The notes: generated from the sequence alone by a model not told the origin. DNA of 64,000 nucleotides from Pseudocercospora fijiensis CIRAD86 (GCF_000340215.1 NW_006921542.1:1392267-1456266), one strand, 5' to 3'. Numbered from the stretch's first letter, positions 33,640 through 47,179 are shown. Made by a program: numbers and translations.

Positions 33640-36600
33640 TCGTTAGGAACCTAAGTAAGATAGCTAGGGGAACGCTATTCCTACTACGCTAGAGATAACT
33701 AGGGATAAGATTTATCGTACCTTCGAGAGTCTCTATACTAGGTAATACACGATAGAAGCCTAGCTATAAGCTACGCGCTCCGCGCTCTAATACGCGAAAG
33801 TATCTCGCTAGGCCGGGTTTACCGAAGCTAATATAATATAAGACTAGTTTACGAAAGAGATCCTAAAGGGACTCCTAGAAACCCTCTCGGCTACCGGCTA
33901 AAACGTAATAGCGTTACGCGAATAGAAGCTACTATTATAGGACGGAAAGGCTAAGTCGTTCCGGGACTATCTACTACGACTAAGAAGCTCGTATCGAGTT
34001 CGTTCTAGGCTAAAACCGAAGCTCCCTAAGGATTACTCCTAGGATACTATTTACGATATCCTTCCGGTAAAGGAATACGCTAGGATACGCTACTTCTAGG
34101 AAAGAGGAAGCCTTATAAAGGAAAGGACCCCGAAGCTTTCTTCTAGTAACTCGAGGACGTCTTCGCGGATAGTAATAAAGCTACGAAGGCGCTAGAGTAA
34201 CTCTAAGCTCTAAAGTATTCTTAGGAATAACCTTAGTACGACTACTAGCTAGAAGTCGACGGCCTCCTACTAAGTATAGGTAGAGACCGTTAGACTAACG
34301 ATATAAAAATCGGGTACTTAAAGAATACTTTCTCGAACGCGGCTAAGACTTATACCGCCGTCGTACTAAAAATTAAGAATTACTATCTCTATATAGAGGA
34401 AGTCGAGCGAATTATAACGAACCTCGAGACGACGGACTAGTTTAAGTAGGCCGCTAAACGCTAGTAAGAAAGGAAGAAAGACGCTACGAGCCCTATAGTC
34501 GTTATCCTACCCTATACGGCTCTTACGGCGAACTCGAAGGTCGACTCTAACGGGAATATAGTTATAAACCCTACCTAAACGAAGGCTTTCTATAAAAAGA
34601 ACTATAGAGGCTAATAAGGAATAATAGGAAAGTCTAGAGCTAAATAGGTCGACTCTATAGAGAGAGAGAAACGTAAGGAGAAAAGGCTCTACTTATACTA
34701 TAGAGCGAGTAGATACTATATTCGCGATTACCCGTACGTACCGGCGGTTTAGCCTACTAAGAGCAGTATCGCCTTCGTATATTCTATACTAGAGGACGCG
34801 GAAGAATAGTCGGACTTAAGTAGTTCCGATTCGGGAAAAGAGTAACTCTCGCTTATAGTTAGAAGTCGAAAGTAGATAAAGTATAGATAAAGAAAAAGGA
34901 AGAAGTTAAAAAGGATACAAATAGGAACCTTATATATACCGATATAGTCCTCGAAAATAACGTCGGAACTTCTACTCTTATTAACGAAGGATACTAGTAC
35001 TACGCTATAATTAACGCTAGCCTAGCTAAAGGCCTCGAGCTTAGCTATATTAGCCGTAAGTCTCGAGAGATAAAGGAAGCGTCGTCTATAATATAAGAGG
35101 CGAAAATTATTAGATTCGTCGCCTTTCGAATAGAAATTAATAGGTTCCGATAGACGATATACGCTTACGTCGTACTAGGATTAGCTTTCCCTCTTATCTT
35201 AGGCAACCTATAGAAGGTATATAATAAGGTTAGGACTATACCTAAGAAGCGACGGTACTACTATAGGAGGGCTCGGCATTAGGTTAAAGAAAGGCGCTAT
35301 TACTGTAAATTCGATATAAGCGGGAATATCGCTACGATCGACGCTATAAGAGGCCTACTTACCGCGATAATCGCCGAGGATATTAAGAAAGCCCTAAAGA
35401 CAAAGGAATACCCTACGATTAAGGAGCTAAAGAAGAAACTATCCCTAGAGGTTCGCGACACAGTCGCGCTACTCTATTAAAGGAACAGCGATAAGTTAGC
35501 GCCCTACCGTCCTAGTACCGATTACACAATAGAACTTCGTAAAAAACTAGACGGATCCTAGCCGCAGCTCCCCTAGGGCTAGCTCTATAGTATATCGAAA
35601 TAAGAGCTCCTAGTCTTACGAAAGTTACTTAACGAGCTCTTAGAGAAGGGATTTATAAGACCTACGAACTCCGAAGCGGCGGCGCCTATACTATTTATTA
35701 AGAAACCCGAAGGAGGACTTCGGTTCTACTACGACTATAGGGCGCTTAACGCTCTTACGAAATACGATAGGTATCCCCTTCTACTAATCCTAGATACTAT
35801 AAGAAACCTAACGGAAGCCTAATAGTTAACTAAGGCTAACGTAGTCTCGGCCTTTTATAAGATAAGGATAGCAAAGGGATACGAGTATAGAACGGCCCTC
35901 TGTACTAGGTTAGGTTTATTCGAGTAGTTAGTATACCCTTTTAGTTTGTCCGGAGCCCCGGTAACGTTTTAACGGTATATTAATACTCTCCTATAGGAGT
36001 ATCTAGACGATTTCGCGTTAGCGTATATAGACGAGGTAGTAATCTACTCGAGCGGTATAAGGGAAGATTATTTCTATAAGATAAAGACCGTTCTTAAGAA
36101 GCTTTAGGACGGAGGCCTTTACCTCGATTTAAAGAAGAGCGAGTTCGCCTAGAAAAAGATTAAGTATCTAGGGTTTATCGTCTATGCTAATAGAGGAGGG
36201 ATATTAGCCGATCCCGAAAAGGTAGAAGCTATATAAAAGTAGGTAGTATCTAAGACCTAAAAGGAAGTTCGTCGATTCTTAGTATTTACGAACTATTACT
36301 ATATATTCGTACTAAACTACTCTAAGATCTCTATACTATTAACCGCGCTTACTAGTAAAGGCACCCCGTTCTCCTAGGGAGAAGAGTAGGATAAGGCGTT
36401 TAAGACGCTAAAGGACAAATTCTACCGTACCCCGGTACTTACCTAGTAGGACCCGTCCCTTCCTATCTTCCTCGAAATAGATTATAGCGGGTTCGCGATT
36501 ATAGGCGCCTTTATCTAAGAAAAGGCCGGGATCCGACAACCGGTAGGCTTCTTTTTAAAGAAACTAAATAAGGTAGAGATTAACTATAATATTTATAATA

Positions 36601-38563
36601 AGGAGATACTCGTAGTTATATCTAGTATTAAGTTTTAGGATTCTAAGCTAAAGTCGTATAGTCCCTTTACGATTTAGACGGACTATAAGAACCTAGAATA
36701 CTTTATAGTAAAGCGTGAACTATCCGAGAGATAGATCTAATAATAGGAAGAACTAGCTAAATATTAGTTTACCCTAGTCTACTAGCTAGGAGTCGAGGCT
36801 ATTCTACCGGATACCTTATCGAGGAGAGAATAGGATACGTTAGGCTAAGACGATAAGCTTTCGAGGTTCCGAAGATTCCTAGAACCGGATCTCTCTCTAA
36901 ACTAGCCGGAAAACGTATAAATCTCTAGTACTACGATTTAAAACTTCCTACGCGTATCCGAGGCGAGCCCGCTATCTCTACTTACGAACGAGATAGAGCC
37001 CGCGTAATCCCCGCTAGAAGGTACTAAACTATTCTAAGACCTAGAAGTAAACGACCTATAGAAAGGTATAGTTAAGAAGGATACGGTATACTAGACGGTA
37101 TTATAGAAAGTCTAGGAAGGATATAGGATATTATAGCCGGAAATTAAGGCAAAGATTTAGATTAGAGACTATACGATAGACCCTAAGGGGTTCCTACGCT
37201 ACCGCGGCAAGCTTTAGGTTCTAGGAGCCCTAGCTACGACGGAGGCTAAATATAAGGATATAGGATCTAAAGAACTCTAGTAGGATATACTATATACGAA
37301 GATTATCTAGTCGATCTACGACTTACTACTTTACGGCTACCTAGGCCGGGATTCTACCGCTTCTATACTAGGTCGCAACTTCTACTAGCCGCTATAGTTA
37401 AAATAGGTACGACAATTCCTACGAAACTATAACTACTGTAGACGTAATAAAGTATAGAGAGAATATAAATACGGCCTCCTAAAACTACTACCGGTACCCG
37501 ACCGTTTCTTCTAGGAAATCTCGATAGACTTTATAACTAACCTACCGGAGTCCGATAGAAACTACTACCTTTAAGTAATTAAAGACCGCCTTAGTAAGTA
37601 GATTGCCCTTATCGGTACTCCCTCTATAAAAGCGGAGGAATACGTAGTTTTCTTCCTAAAATACTAGATTAGGTATTACGGACTATTCCGAGCAATTACT
37701 AGCGATAGAGGTACGAATTAGATAAGTACGTTCTAGAGAGAAATATATCGACTACTTAGTATAAAGCAAAGGTTAAGCTCCGCTTACTACCTGTAAACCG
37801 ATAGAGGTCTAGAACGCGTAAATTAAGATATATAGGCTTCCCTTTAGAACTATATTAACTAAATATAGTCCGACTAGAACTAATACTTACCTATAGCGGA
37901 ACTAGCGTTTAACGGGAGACACTAAGCGGGATTAGGAATAAGCTCCTTCTTCGCGACTTACGGTTACGAGTCTACTTTCCCTATAGCGCTAGAAGAGGAC
38001 CTAGCTATCGACCGGCGGTTAAACGCGGCAAAACGAGCGGAGGAATTTATAGATAAAATTAAGAAGATCTCGGACCTTTATTAAGTATAGATAGGGGAAG
38101 TAGCGTAAAAATAGGAGGATATCGCGAATAAAACTAGGATCCTAGCTCTAGTATATCGCGTCGGAGATAAAGTCTAGCTCGATATAAGGAACTACTAAAC
38201 CGATAGGCCTAAGCTAAGAAGAGCCTTAACTCGAAATACGCTAAGTATATAGTCGAAGAAGTATTATTACTAGTATTCGTACGACTCTCTAGGATTCCTA
38301 GTAATAATTACCTAGTATTCTATACCGACCTTCTAAGACTAGCGAGTAGAGACCCTCTACTAGGTTAGGAAATCGACGACGAATAGCCGGACCCTATTTT
38401 ATTCGAGACGTACGAGGAATAGCAAGTCGAGGAGATCCTATACGCCTATAAAAAGAAACGGGGTAGAGAACGAGAAGCGCTCGTAAAGTAGAGTAGTTAC
38501 TATAAACCTATATAGGAACCCCTAGATACTATTATAGATACCGTAGCGCTAGACGATTTTTAA
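33640..38563 (+). pseudogene. Chromovirus gag-pol, riddled with RIP stops
   Basis: The gag CCHC knuckle lies at 34,690-34,731: all three Cys positions and the His position now read Tyr with spacing intact. Reverse transcriptase spans about 35,560-36,300 with 'RFCYDYRALN'-like core and a catalytic box at 36,024-36,035 that reads YIDE instead of YIDD. RNase H follows to about 36,850. Integrase core spans about 37,520-37,830 with Asp (37,703-37,705, in SDRGTN) and Glu (in GLERVN) retained. A chromodomain lies at about 38,411-38,555 ('VEEIL', then 'REALVK', 'EPLDTI'), ending TAA 38,561-38,563; its two conserved tryptophan positions are TAG. The element cannot produce functional enzymes. Confidence 0.85.
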
Positions 38564-40005
38564 GCGAAATGTGGACAAATTAAGACGAACGATAGACCTT
38601 TAAGAGACTAGGAGAAGAAAGGAAAGCAGAGGAAATAGGGCGGTAACCTAGAGTTTTCCCGTAGAGTAACGATTATCTAGTTATAAATTTTACGGATTTT
38701 AGTACCCTTTTAGGTCTTACTAAATAATTGGTTTGTTTAAGGATTGTTTTCGTTTACTTAAGGGATTTAGAAAAGGAGATATAATTTAGGAGTAGAGAAA
38801 GATTTTATTTAGGTATTTATAAGTAAGTATCGGATCTCCGACTAAAATTAAGAGGTCCTCTTAGGATAGAAAAAAAATATAATAATATATCCGAAACTAC
38901 CTAGAGCCTACTAGAGAACCTACGGGAACTCTTAATTAGTAGCTTCTTATACCTCCGGACTATTACGATTAGTTCCGAGCCTAAGAGTAGTAAAAACCCT
39001 CCTAAAAAGAAAAGGTTAGTATAAGAACTTAGAAAACCGACGGACATCTGTAGAACACTTACGTCTAGGTTTATTAAGCTACGATATTAGCGACGGTATT
39101 CGTTATCTCCGAGGCTACCGCGCTAAAAGAAAAGGTTAGCGAGAATTTTATTATAGGAAACGAATAAAACTTACCTAGATAATAAACCCTATAGCTAAAG
39201 AGACTTTAGAGCCTTCTATACCTTAAGGACCTTAAGAAGGTTAGCGTACTTAGCGGCGACATTACTACGGGCCGTACGGATATAGCTAGGGTAGGCTACG
39301 TAGGCTATTAAAGGACTAAATAGTTAGCGAGGGTTTTAGTATAGGAATCGGAAAAACCTATAGTAGAACGTAAGGGATTCTCTTACGAGTATAGTTAGTA
39401 TAAGCCCTTAAGCCGGCGGGCTTAAAGAAAGTTAGCGAATCCTATAAAGAACGAGGCGGCTACCTTATAGATTTACTAGCGCAGTCCTCGCTAGAGTTAT
39501 AGCAACTACTATAGTAGATTCGACGACCTATTTAGAATAGTTAATTTTACGAAGGAAGTCGCGAAAGATAGGGTAGGAACTTGCTATAGTAGTAGTAGTA
39601 GTAGTAGGGGTAGGGGTAGGGGAATATAAAGAAAAAGAGGAAGAAGAAGGAAAAGAGGAAAATATTAATACTCCTAGAAAGCGATATAAAAGTAAAGATC
39701 GTAAAAGCGAAGAAAGGCGCGAGTATAAGTAAAGCGTTTAAAAAAACAGTTACGGCGCGTTTTAGAAGGCGGTTAGTAAGTAAAAGAGCGCGGCTTAGAA
39801 GTCGCGAATAAAGTAATAGTACCTAAAACCTAAGATATAGCAACCCCGACTAGAAAGTAGCGGAAACCCTAGGTACGCGGAAGGAAACTACGAGCGCGTT
39901 ACTTTAGAAAGCTTAGATAAGTATAGATCTAATATCTAAGGTAATAGCGCTAGAAACTATAAGGGCGTTCTATCCCTATAAAGGAAAGGAGGAGGATAGG
40001 AATAA
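38564..40005. other. Long non-coding tail between pol and 3' LTR
   Basis: About 1.44 kb without a recognised domain. Contains a GTA/GGTAGG-type simple repeat near 39,585-39,625 and a purine-rich stretch after it. It could hold a lost extra open frame or inserted sequence. Confidence 0.5.
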
Positions 40006-40192
40006 TATAAAGGGCTACGCCCTAGGTAGAAAGCACTAGCCTTAGGCATTCGGCCTATACGATTCTAATCTACTACTTAGCGCTTAGCGTACCGTACAAA
40101 GTTATTCGGATTTACGTAGATAGACTTAGCTCTTTATCGAACCTATTAAGTCTTATATCTAGTATCTACGAACGCGTTACTTATCCGTAATA
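40006..40192 (+). repeat. 3' LTR of chromovirus
   Basis: Begins 'tataaagggctacgcc' and ends near 'tccgtaatat'. It retains some CpA that the 5' copy has lost (agCAct versus agTAct; gtaCAaa versus gtaTAaa), showing RIP hit the copies independently. Confidence 0.8.
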
Positions 40193-40257
40193 TATATATT
40201 CTAGGTTAGGTTTTTGTCCGTAGCCGCTACGTAGCCGGCAACCCGGTCCGTATACCG

Positions 40258-40325
40258 GTTTCTTAGTAAACTAAACTAAACTAAACTAGAGTTTCGGCTT
40301 AGTAAACTAAATTAAACAAACCCGA
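40258..40325. repeat. Tandem aaact motif, inverted relative to 55,690-55,770
   Basis: 'ttagtaaactaaactaaac' repeats here. The complementary form 'gtttagtttagtttactaag' occurs at 55,700-55,770 next to 'gtagcgtagccgg' words, and related words also occur upstream of the chromovirus at 33,205-33,310. These may be ends of an undefined repeat family into which the chromovirus inserted. Confidence 0.4.
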
Positions 40326-40329
40326 ACTA

Positions 40330-41290
40330 GTATAGGGTCTATCTATAATACCTAAAGGCGACCCTCTAGAGTATATTATTGCTAAATATACCTTATCGCG
40401 AGGCTAAATAGATTCAATTAACTTCTTAAGCGACCCTAATAGCCCTTCTCTATACCTCCCTTATATTAAGGACTATTAGACTAAGTTTTACCGAGTCTAT
40501 ACCCTTACTTCGAAGGAGTCCGCGGAAGTAGCTTTCTATATATAGGACTTTACCTATTTTATTAGTATTATCGTATTATATTCGATAAATAATACTAAGG
40601 AGTTTAAGGGTATTTATAAGTAGTTACTTCTATCTTATAATACTAAGATTGCTTAGAGTATACCTTATTGCTCTTAATCCTAAGGCCTCGTTAAATAGGC
40701 TTACGGTAACCCTTAACGCTATATCCTCGCGATTAAGCTATAACTTAGTCTTATAGAGTAGGTTATAGCGGTATACGAGGCTTATCGGATCTATAGTAAT
40801 ACGTAGCACTTAGCTATAAGGATAATACCTTTCTAAGGCATTCTTTAGCTATAACCCTCTAACCTAGCTACGAGCTATATTAGAAGTAGTTATATAGGTA
40901 GTAATATAAGGAGATAAAGACTTACTATTTAATCTAAAGGACTCTTAAGCGATTAATAACGGTACCGAGTCTATAGCTACTTATAGAGCAGACAGTTATA
41001 ATACGGTCTTTAAAGGCGGTTCGCCGCTATATTAATAAAACGATAACGTGCCCCTAAAAGCGTATTCTTAAGAGCCGCCTAGACGCGATACCTTCTATAA
41101 AGCCTTAGTACTACGGCGTACTATCTATACGTCGAGCGCTAGTATTACTACCGAGATAGACTATAGCTATAAGGTCCTTAAGGATATTATTCTTCGTAGC
41201 TAAGAGTCGGTAAAGACGAAGATCTCTATTTATATATATACTAAGGAAACTATTTAATAGTATTTCCTACTAAATTCTCTACCTAGGAGA
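40330..41290 (+). pseudogene. RIP-mutated protein-like stretch, family unknown
   Basis: The plus frame through about 40,330-40,850 reads like protein ('QVIAVYEAYRIYSNT' when the TAG is taken as Gln) with stops spaced as expected for Gln/Trp. Downstream, other frames look protein-like, implying indels or introns. No transposase or host family recognised. Confidence 0.3.
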
Positions 41291-43100
41291 TAGAGCGGGG
41301 TTTAGTCTATATACGAAAATAAGCGTATTATAGTATACTAAGTATACTAAGTATATAGAGGGTAGGGTTAGTAAAAGAGGGCTATTTTAGTATAATACTA
41401 TAAGAGCCGCTTTTTATTAAAATACTAAATAGAATACTATATAAATAGGGGCTGTTTAGTTAAAATAGTACGTTAGCGGAACGTTACTAATACCGATACC
41501 CGAGATTTAGCTAAAAGTCGCTAGTAGTTAAAGGAGTAATAATAGGCTAGTAGAGTAGCTCTTTTCGTATATTCGAGCCGAAAGTTTCGAGTATAGATAC
41601 CTATAAATAGCGAGAAGAAGAAGAAGAAGAAGAAGAAGAATATCTTATTTCCTATACTATAACGCTAAGTTAGTTAGTTAGATCGCCTCTACCTCCGGCC
41701 TCCGGCCTTACCTCTATTAACTCTACTAAGTTACTTATAAGATCTACTACCTACCTTGCTACCGCTATATCGCCCTCTACCCTACCTCTACTCTACTCTA
41801 TTTTCTCTATAAGCTCTATATATCTATCGTATATACGCCTCATCGCGGTATCTAGACTTTATAACGATTAAGTAGCCTAGGGCTAGGTAACGAATACTAT
41901 ATCGCAATAGAAGAATAATATAAATAACGAGAAAGAATACCGACCGAGCCTAGATATAGATAGATACTAAGAGAGAGGAGATTACGAGATATATAGCTAT
42001 CTGCCTTACTTCTAAATATATATTCCTTTAGCTTCTTTACCCCTCTACTACCGTCCTTAGCTTTCCTAAACGTACTAAATCGCCCTCTTTATTCTACTCT
42101 CTATCTAAATACTCTATATAGTAGATATACCTAACGTAGTCGCGACTACGGCTTAAAGATAAGGTAACCGAGGGCTTAATCTTAAGGAAGAAGGATTAAT
42201 CGGCTAACTAATCTATCTACTATAGACCTATAGCGAGAACAAACTAACGCCCGAAGAGGCTATTAAGCGTAGGCGCGGCGGGAGATATATCGCCCTTTCT
42301 CTAATCTAAAAAGAAGTTAATATCCTAGTAAGTTACTCTCGTAACTATAGCCTCTACGCTACGTATCTTCCTACTTCTCTATAAGTCGTCGAACTCCTAA
42401 CTCGTATAGGGTATATACTCTTTTAGAGAATAGCGTTATAGAGCCTACGGTTAATATTATTAATTACTAAGCCCTTTAATCTTAACTTAGTAACTATAGT
42501 AAGAGTAAGGTTAAGTCGGGAGATAAGGCATAATTAAAAATAGCGCTAAATTTATACTTCTTAGGTATAGGCGAGGGTATATTATAGTCGTAATACGCCC
42601 CTATTACTAGTTCTACTCGCGATTTAGATCTACCGCCTCCTTCTAGTCCGCTATACCCTAATATAATTAATATAGAAACCTACCCCTATCGAAATATATA
42701 CTAGTAAGTCTAAGTCGTTCTTTATATTAGTTATAGTAATACTTACGAGTCTTAGATAGCGTATAATAAAGTCTACCGAAGAGTAGACTAGATCTTCTAT
42801 TTAGAACTATATACTATCTTAATCGTCCGCTATAAATACTAACCTTACTTATATAGGAGTTATAGTTACGTCTTATCCTACCGGCGCTTCTTTAGTACTT
42901 ACCGACAAAGACTAGGCGATTCTTAGGTAGCTTTTTATACGTCTAGACCTAGGTATACTAAATCGTATCCCTATCGAAAACCTTAACATTTACGTAAGCA
43001 AATTATAAAACACTATTAGGGCGTATAATAAGGAGATATAATATTCTATAGAGGAGTAGAAGAGACTATAAGGCGAGTAGATAAATATAGCGCGTTATTA
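41291..43100. other. RIP-mutated DNA with a (GAA)n run, no gene recognised
   Basis: Contains a perfect GAA microsatellite at 41,613-41,641. The rest is saturated with stops and no domain was read on either strand. Confidence 0.45.
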
Positions 43101-43700
43101 CGAATATATATAAGGAGCTTAGTAGAGGAAAAAGGGTTTATAAAAGATTATTTCGTACTTTATAGAATTAATATATACGATACGGCGGTACGACTATATA
43201 GTTTTTTATATAGAAAGAATCTTAATATCGTCTTATATTATCCGAAATATATATATAATAGAATAGAATTAAATATAGCGATATATAGAGGTATAAATTA
43301 CTAAGCGTAGTCGGTTTAAACTTCTTCGCGGGGAGATATAGTCCTAGCTTAAAGTTAGCGTTTTATATCGGGATTTCGTTAAATTAATACGTACTATACT
43401 ATAATACGATTATATTAGTTTCTATATAGAAAGATTTATAGTATCTAGTTATATAATTCTAAAATTATACGTAGTATCTTAGAATAAAATAGAGTAGTAT
43501 ATAGAAGTGTAAATCGCTAAGCGGCGACGGTCTAAACTTCCCCGCAATCTAGCCCCTAGCTAGGCGAATTTGGCTCGAATCCGACTACTAGCTAGACGGA
43601 TTCGAAGCAAATCCCCCTACTACCTAGGCGGATTCGAGTTGAATCCGACTACTACCTAGGCGAATTTAACCCGACCTTAACTTCCTCGTCGGGCAAATTT
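43100..43700. repeat. Degenerate repeats: about 217-bp unit and 'acggattcga' satellite
   Basis: 'taaattactaagcg' followed by 'ggtttaaacttc' near 43,295 recurs near 43,510 as 'taaatcgctaagcg' and 'ggtctaaacttc'. From 43,560 a run of units of about 35 bp with '(a/c)ggattcga' and 'aatccgactactacctaggc' follows, related to the satellite at 1,550-1,760. Confidence 0.5.
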
Positions 43701-44900
43701 AACAAATATTTTACAAAGTACGACTTCGTATCGACGTTAATTTTCTAGGTACCTCCGCGGCGAATATAGCTAGAACCTACCTCTCTAGTAGGGCGGATTC
43801 GGGTCGATCTTATAGTTACGGCTCGTATAGGCTATAAATTCTATAGCCTATAGGTATAATCTCTCTAAAAGAAAGCTAATATAGCAAGTACTATAAGGAA
43901 AAGCGGGTAGTCTTTATTTAGCGTAGCGTAAGTACTACTCCTAGAGATCTATACTACTAGTTAAAATCGGCGTTCCTTAGTTAAATTCGAGCGTTTTTTC
44001 GCCCTCTATCTCGCTAAGACTAGGCGTTTTAGCCCTCCGCTATACTATTTTCGCCTTAAATCCTAGTATATAGAGATCTCTATAAATTTAAATCTCCTCT
44101 AGCCTACTTAAGTTACCGCCTTTTTGCCCTCCGATATATTCTATTTAGTTACTATATCTTTCCTTCTTTATAAAGTTCGGCGTTCGGCTATTATAATCGC
44201 TAAGCTACGCTATAGTTCTCGATCCCGAGTCTAAAGCTTACGGAGTACGTTACTTCCTACTCCTACTCCCGCGATTTTATTACTTATTATAACTCTTAAT
44301 ATAGAGCCCTAGAGGGGGGCTTAGACTTAAGAGAATAATCTTGAGGATAGGGGTTTAGATTCTTACGATAACTCCTTCTAGGTTCCCTTACTCCTTCTCG
44401 AATCGTAGTATAGGACTATATATAGATTAACGAACCGGTACTACTCTTTATTTAAGTATACAGAGATAGATTTCTTAAATACGCTCTTTTATAGAAAACT
44501 AGTATATAGTATTCTTCTAGTATTCGATTAATTAGAGCGAAGGTCTTACTTACTTGTACCCTTAGCCTCTCGTAAATAGGCGTTAGATACGCTCGTATCG
44601 TAGCCTACGAAAATATATATTTTAGAAAAGTACTTAATAATACTAGACCGGCTAGATTATAATACGGATTATATATAACATTTTAGTATAGCGCTATTAC
44701 GTAGATACTATAAACTAATTGCGGCGGCTTCTCTTAAGGAGAATATCGACGGCGTTAATATATAGATACTACTTACTAAAAGCTACGGCTTCCCTCGAGC
44801 CGAATATCGACGATATATTAATCTAGACGATAAGAGCTTAAGTTAGAGGTTTTAAGTATAGTCCTAAGGTAGTACTATCGAGATAAGAGGGTACTATATA
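43700..44900. other. RIP-mutated DNA, content unidentified
   Basis: No transposon domain or gene could be read. Scattered single units of neighbouring repeats occur (for example near 43,795). Confidence 0.4.
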
Positions 44901-44919
44901 TAAAAAATTTATAGCTAGG

Positions 44920-45745
44920 AAAAGCAGTTAAAGACCTTCCTTCGCTATACTACTATCTCTAGTAGGTAGCTCGGCCGCTCTAGTTATCGAGCCTCTCTAC
45001 TCGCGTAATCCGGCTTAGCTTAAGGCTTAAGTTTTAGGACGAAGACCTTCCTTCGCTATAGTATAGACGCCTACTATCTTTATCAGCTAGCTCGGTAACA
45101 AAGCAGACTCGAAGATACTACATACCAACAATTTACGGCTAGAAAAGTAGCCGAAGACCTTCTTAAGCTTTGATATAGCCTAGGGGTCTACTAATTTTAA
45201 TAGGCGGCTCGGTAATAGGGTAGTTATATTAGAGTTAGAGGATACTATATATTAACAAATAACGATTTGCGGCTAGAAAAAGCAGCTAAAGACCTGCCTT
45301 TCCTACTACCTAGAGGCCTTCCGTCTTTAATAGGTAGCTCGGTAGTAGGGCAAGCATATTAAGACTAGAGAATGCCCTATATAAATAACCTATTTACGGC
45401 TCGAAAAGCGGCTAGAGACCTTCCTTCGCTCTACTTAGTAGCTCTAGCTTTCGAGCCTCTATTCGCGTATATTCGGTTTAGCTAGTAACTCGAATTTAGG
45501 AACGAAGACCTTCCTTTACTAGAGTCTAGATACCTCCTAGATGCCTCCTATATTCTATACGGAACTCAGTAGCTCTAGTTTTCGAGCCTCTATTCGGATA
45601 TATTCGGCTTAGCTAGAGACTTAAATTTAGGAACGAGTACCGTCCTTAACTATAGCTTAGATAGATATCTCCTATCTTTAAAAGGTAGCTTAGTAGCTCT
45701 ATTCGCGTATATTCGGCTTAGCTTAAGACCTACGCCGCCGGTTAT
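44920..45745. repeat. RIP-mutated tandem repeat, units about 90-135 bp
   Basis: 'agaccttccttcgct' recurs at 44,932, 45,043, 45,155, 45,290, 45,416, 45,506 and 45,639 (last copy diverged). It alternates with 'ggtagctcggtagta' and 'acggctagaaaagcagc'. At least seven units. Confidence 0.65.
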
Positions 45746-46099
45746 ATTACTCCGCGATATATCTACTTTATCCGTATTACGGCCGCTTAGTAACTAGTAT
45801 AGCCTACCCTTCCCCCTCGGTAGCTAGCGTCGTATAGTTTACGTATTACGATTGTCGATATAGTCGTCTTTACCGTAATCGCCTTCGCTATTATCGTAAG
45901 GGCGTATTACCGATAGGGTAACCTATCTAGGCTTTCGTAGTATTACTAACGCTAATATTCTATTAACTTGCTTATCCGTAAATTTAAGGATATAGGCTTA
46001 GTTTAAAAAGAATTATAAGGCGGACGGATAACTTAAGAATAAAGTCTTCCTATACGCTTAGCGAAAGGGGTTGTAAGGAGAGTAGATTATTTTTAAGAT

Positions 46100-46930
46100 A
46101 AAGGACTAGCTTAAAACCCGTTATAAGGAGGGGAAATATAGGGTACGAGAAGCGTTAGACTTAAGGGTATAATTTTAATAGTAGAGACTCTAGGATAGCT
46201 TAAAAGGGAACTAAAAACCGTAAGAGAGGAAATAATACAAAAAATAATCTTAAGAGTAGAGCCTTTACGCTAGCTTAAAGAGAGTTATAGGGTAAGAGGA
46301 GGGTTAGACTTAAGGGTATAATTTTAGGAATAGAGGCTTTGTATTAGCTTAAAGAGAATAGGATAATAGTTTTAAGTATAAAGCTTACTATTAAAGCTAG
46401 AAAGAGGAGTGGTAGTACTAATAGTACTTAGCGAGTCGGCGAAACCCTCGTATATTCTAGTACTAGTTTGAACTATAATACTTCTAGTCTATTCTATCCC
46501 CTATATTACGGAGTTACTTTATAGGGTAGGTAACTCGAGTTTCTAGATCTACTATAGGCCTTAAGTACCTATAAAGCACTAAGTATACTACGGCTATTTT
46601 AGTATTACCTATAGTAAAGGAGGTATCTTCGAACGATATGCCGTAGACGATAGGCGATATAGGCGATATACGGCGAGCTATAGACGTTTTAATAAGTCCC
46701 TTAAACTTATAGGACTTTCTGTTAGAGAGAATAAGAGGAGGTATAGTAATAGTAGGACGGCTTAGTTAGCCTTTCTAAAGATAGCCTACTATTAGAGAGA
46801 AGGAGAGAAGAGGTAGTAATAGTAGAATAGCTTAGTTAGCTTTCGTATAGATAAAGCTTACTATTAGAGAGAAGAATAGGAGGGAAGAATAGGAGGAATA
46901 GTACTAGTAGAAAGGGCCTTATTAGCTTTT
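46100..46930. repeat. RIP-mutated tandem repeats, two families
   Basis: 46,100-46,400 repeats 'gacttaagggtataatttta' with 'agcttaaagagag'. 46,735-46,930 repeats 'gcttagttagc' with 'tactattagagagaag', period about 67 bp. Confidence 0.55.
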
Positions 46931-47179
46931 ATAAGGAGGACTCCTAGACGTACTATAAGGGGGTAAGGGTATTATATATAGGTATTAAAAGGTTATTTAC
47001 TACTAGATAGGCCTATATATATAATAGTCTACTATAGTTACGATAGTCTTTAATAACCTTTAAGCTAGTTGACTTAGTAATAATCTTAAGACTATACTAA
47101 CCTTTTAAGCTAAAATACTAAGAGAGATACCTTTAGAGTTTAGTTTCGCTATAGCGATACTTTTAACGATATTATAGTA

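Larger units (their letters stand above)
33418..40192 (+). mobile_element. Complete Ty3/gypsy LTR retrotransposon with chromodomain (chromovirus), RIP-inactivated
   Basis: Two direct long terminal repeats of about 187 bp (33,418-33,604 and 40,006-40,192) flank gag and pol on the plus strand, total 6.8 kb. Order of domains: gag zinc knuckle, protease region, reverse transcriptase, RNase H, integrase, chromodomain. This is the usual Ty3/gypsy order with integrase last. About 1.4 kb separates the end of pol from the 3' LTR. Target-site duplication could not be confirmed. The chromodomain class is known to integrate into H3K9-methylated chromatin. Confidence 0.85.

Noticed and set aside
33413..40197. 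Five-base target duplication of the chromovirus
   Set aside because: The bases flanking the two LTRs (tacgt-type on the left, AT-rich on the right) do not match, even allowing C-to-T changes.
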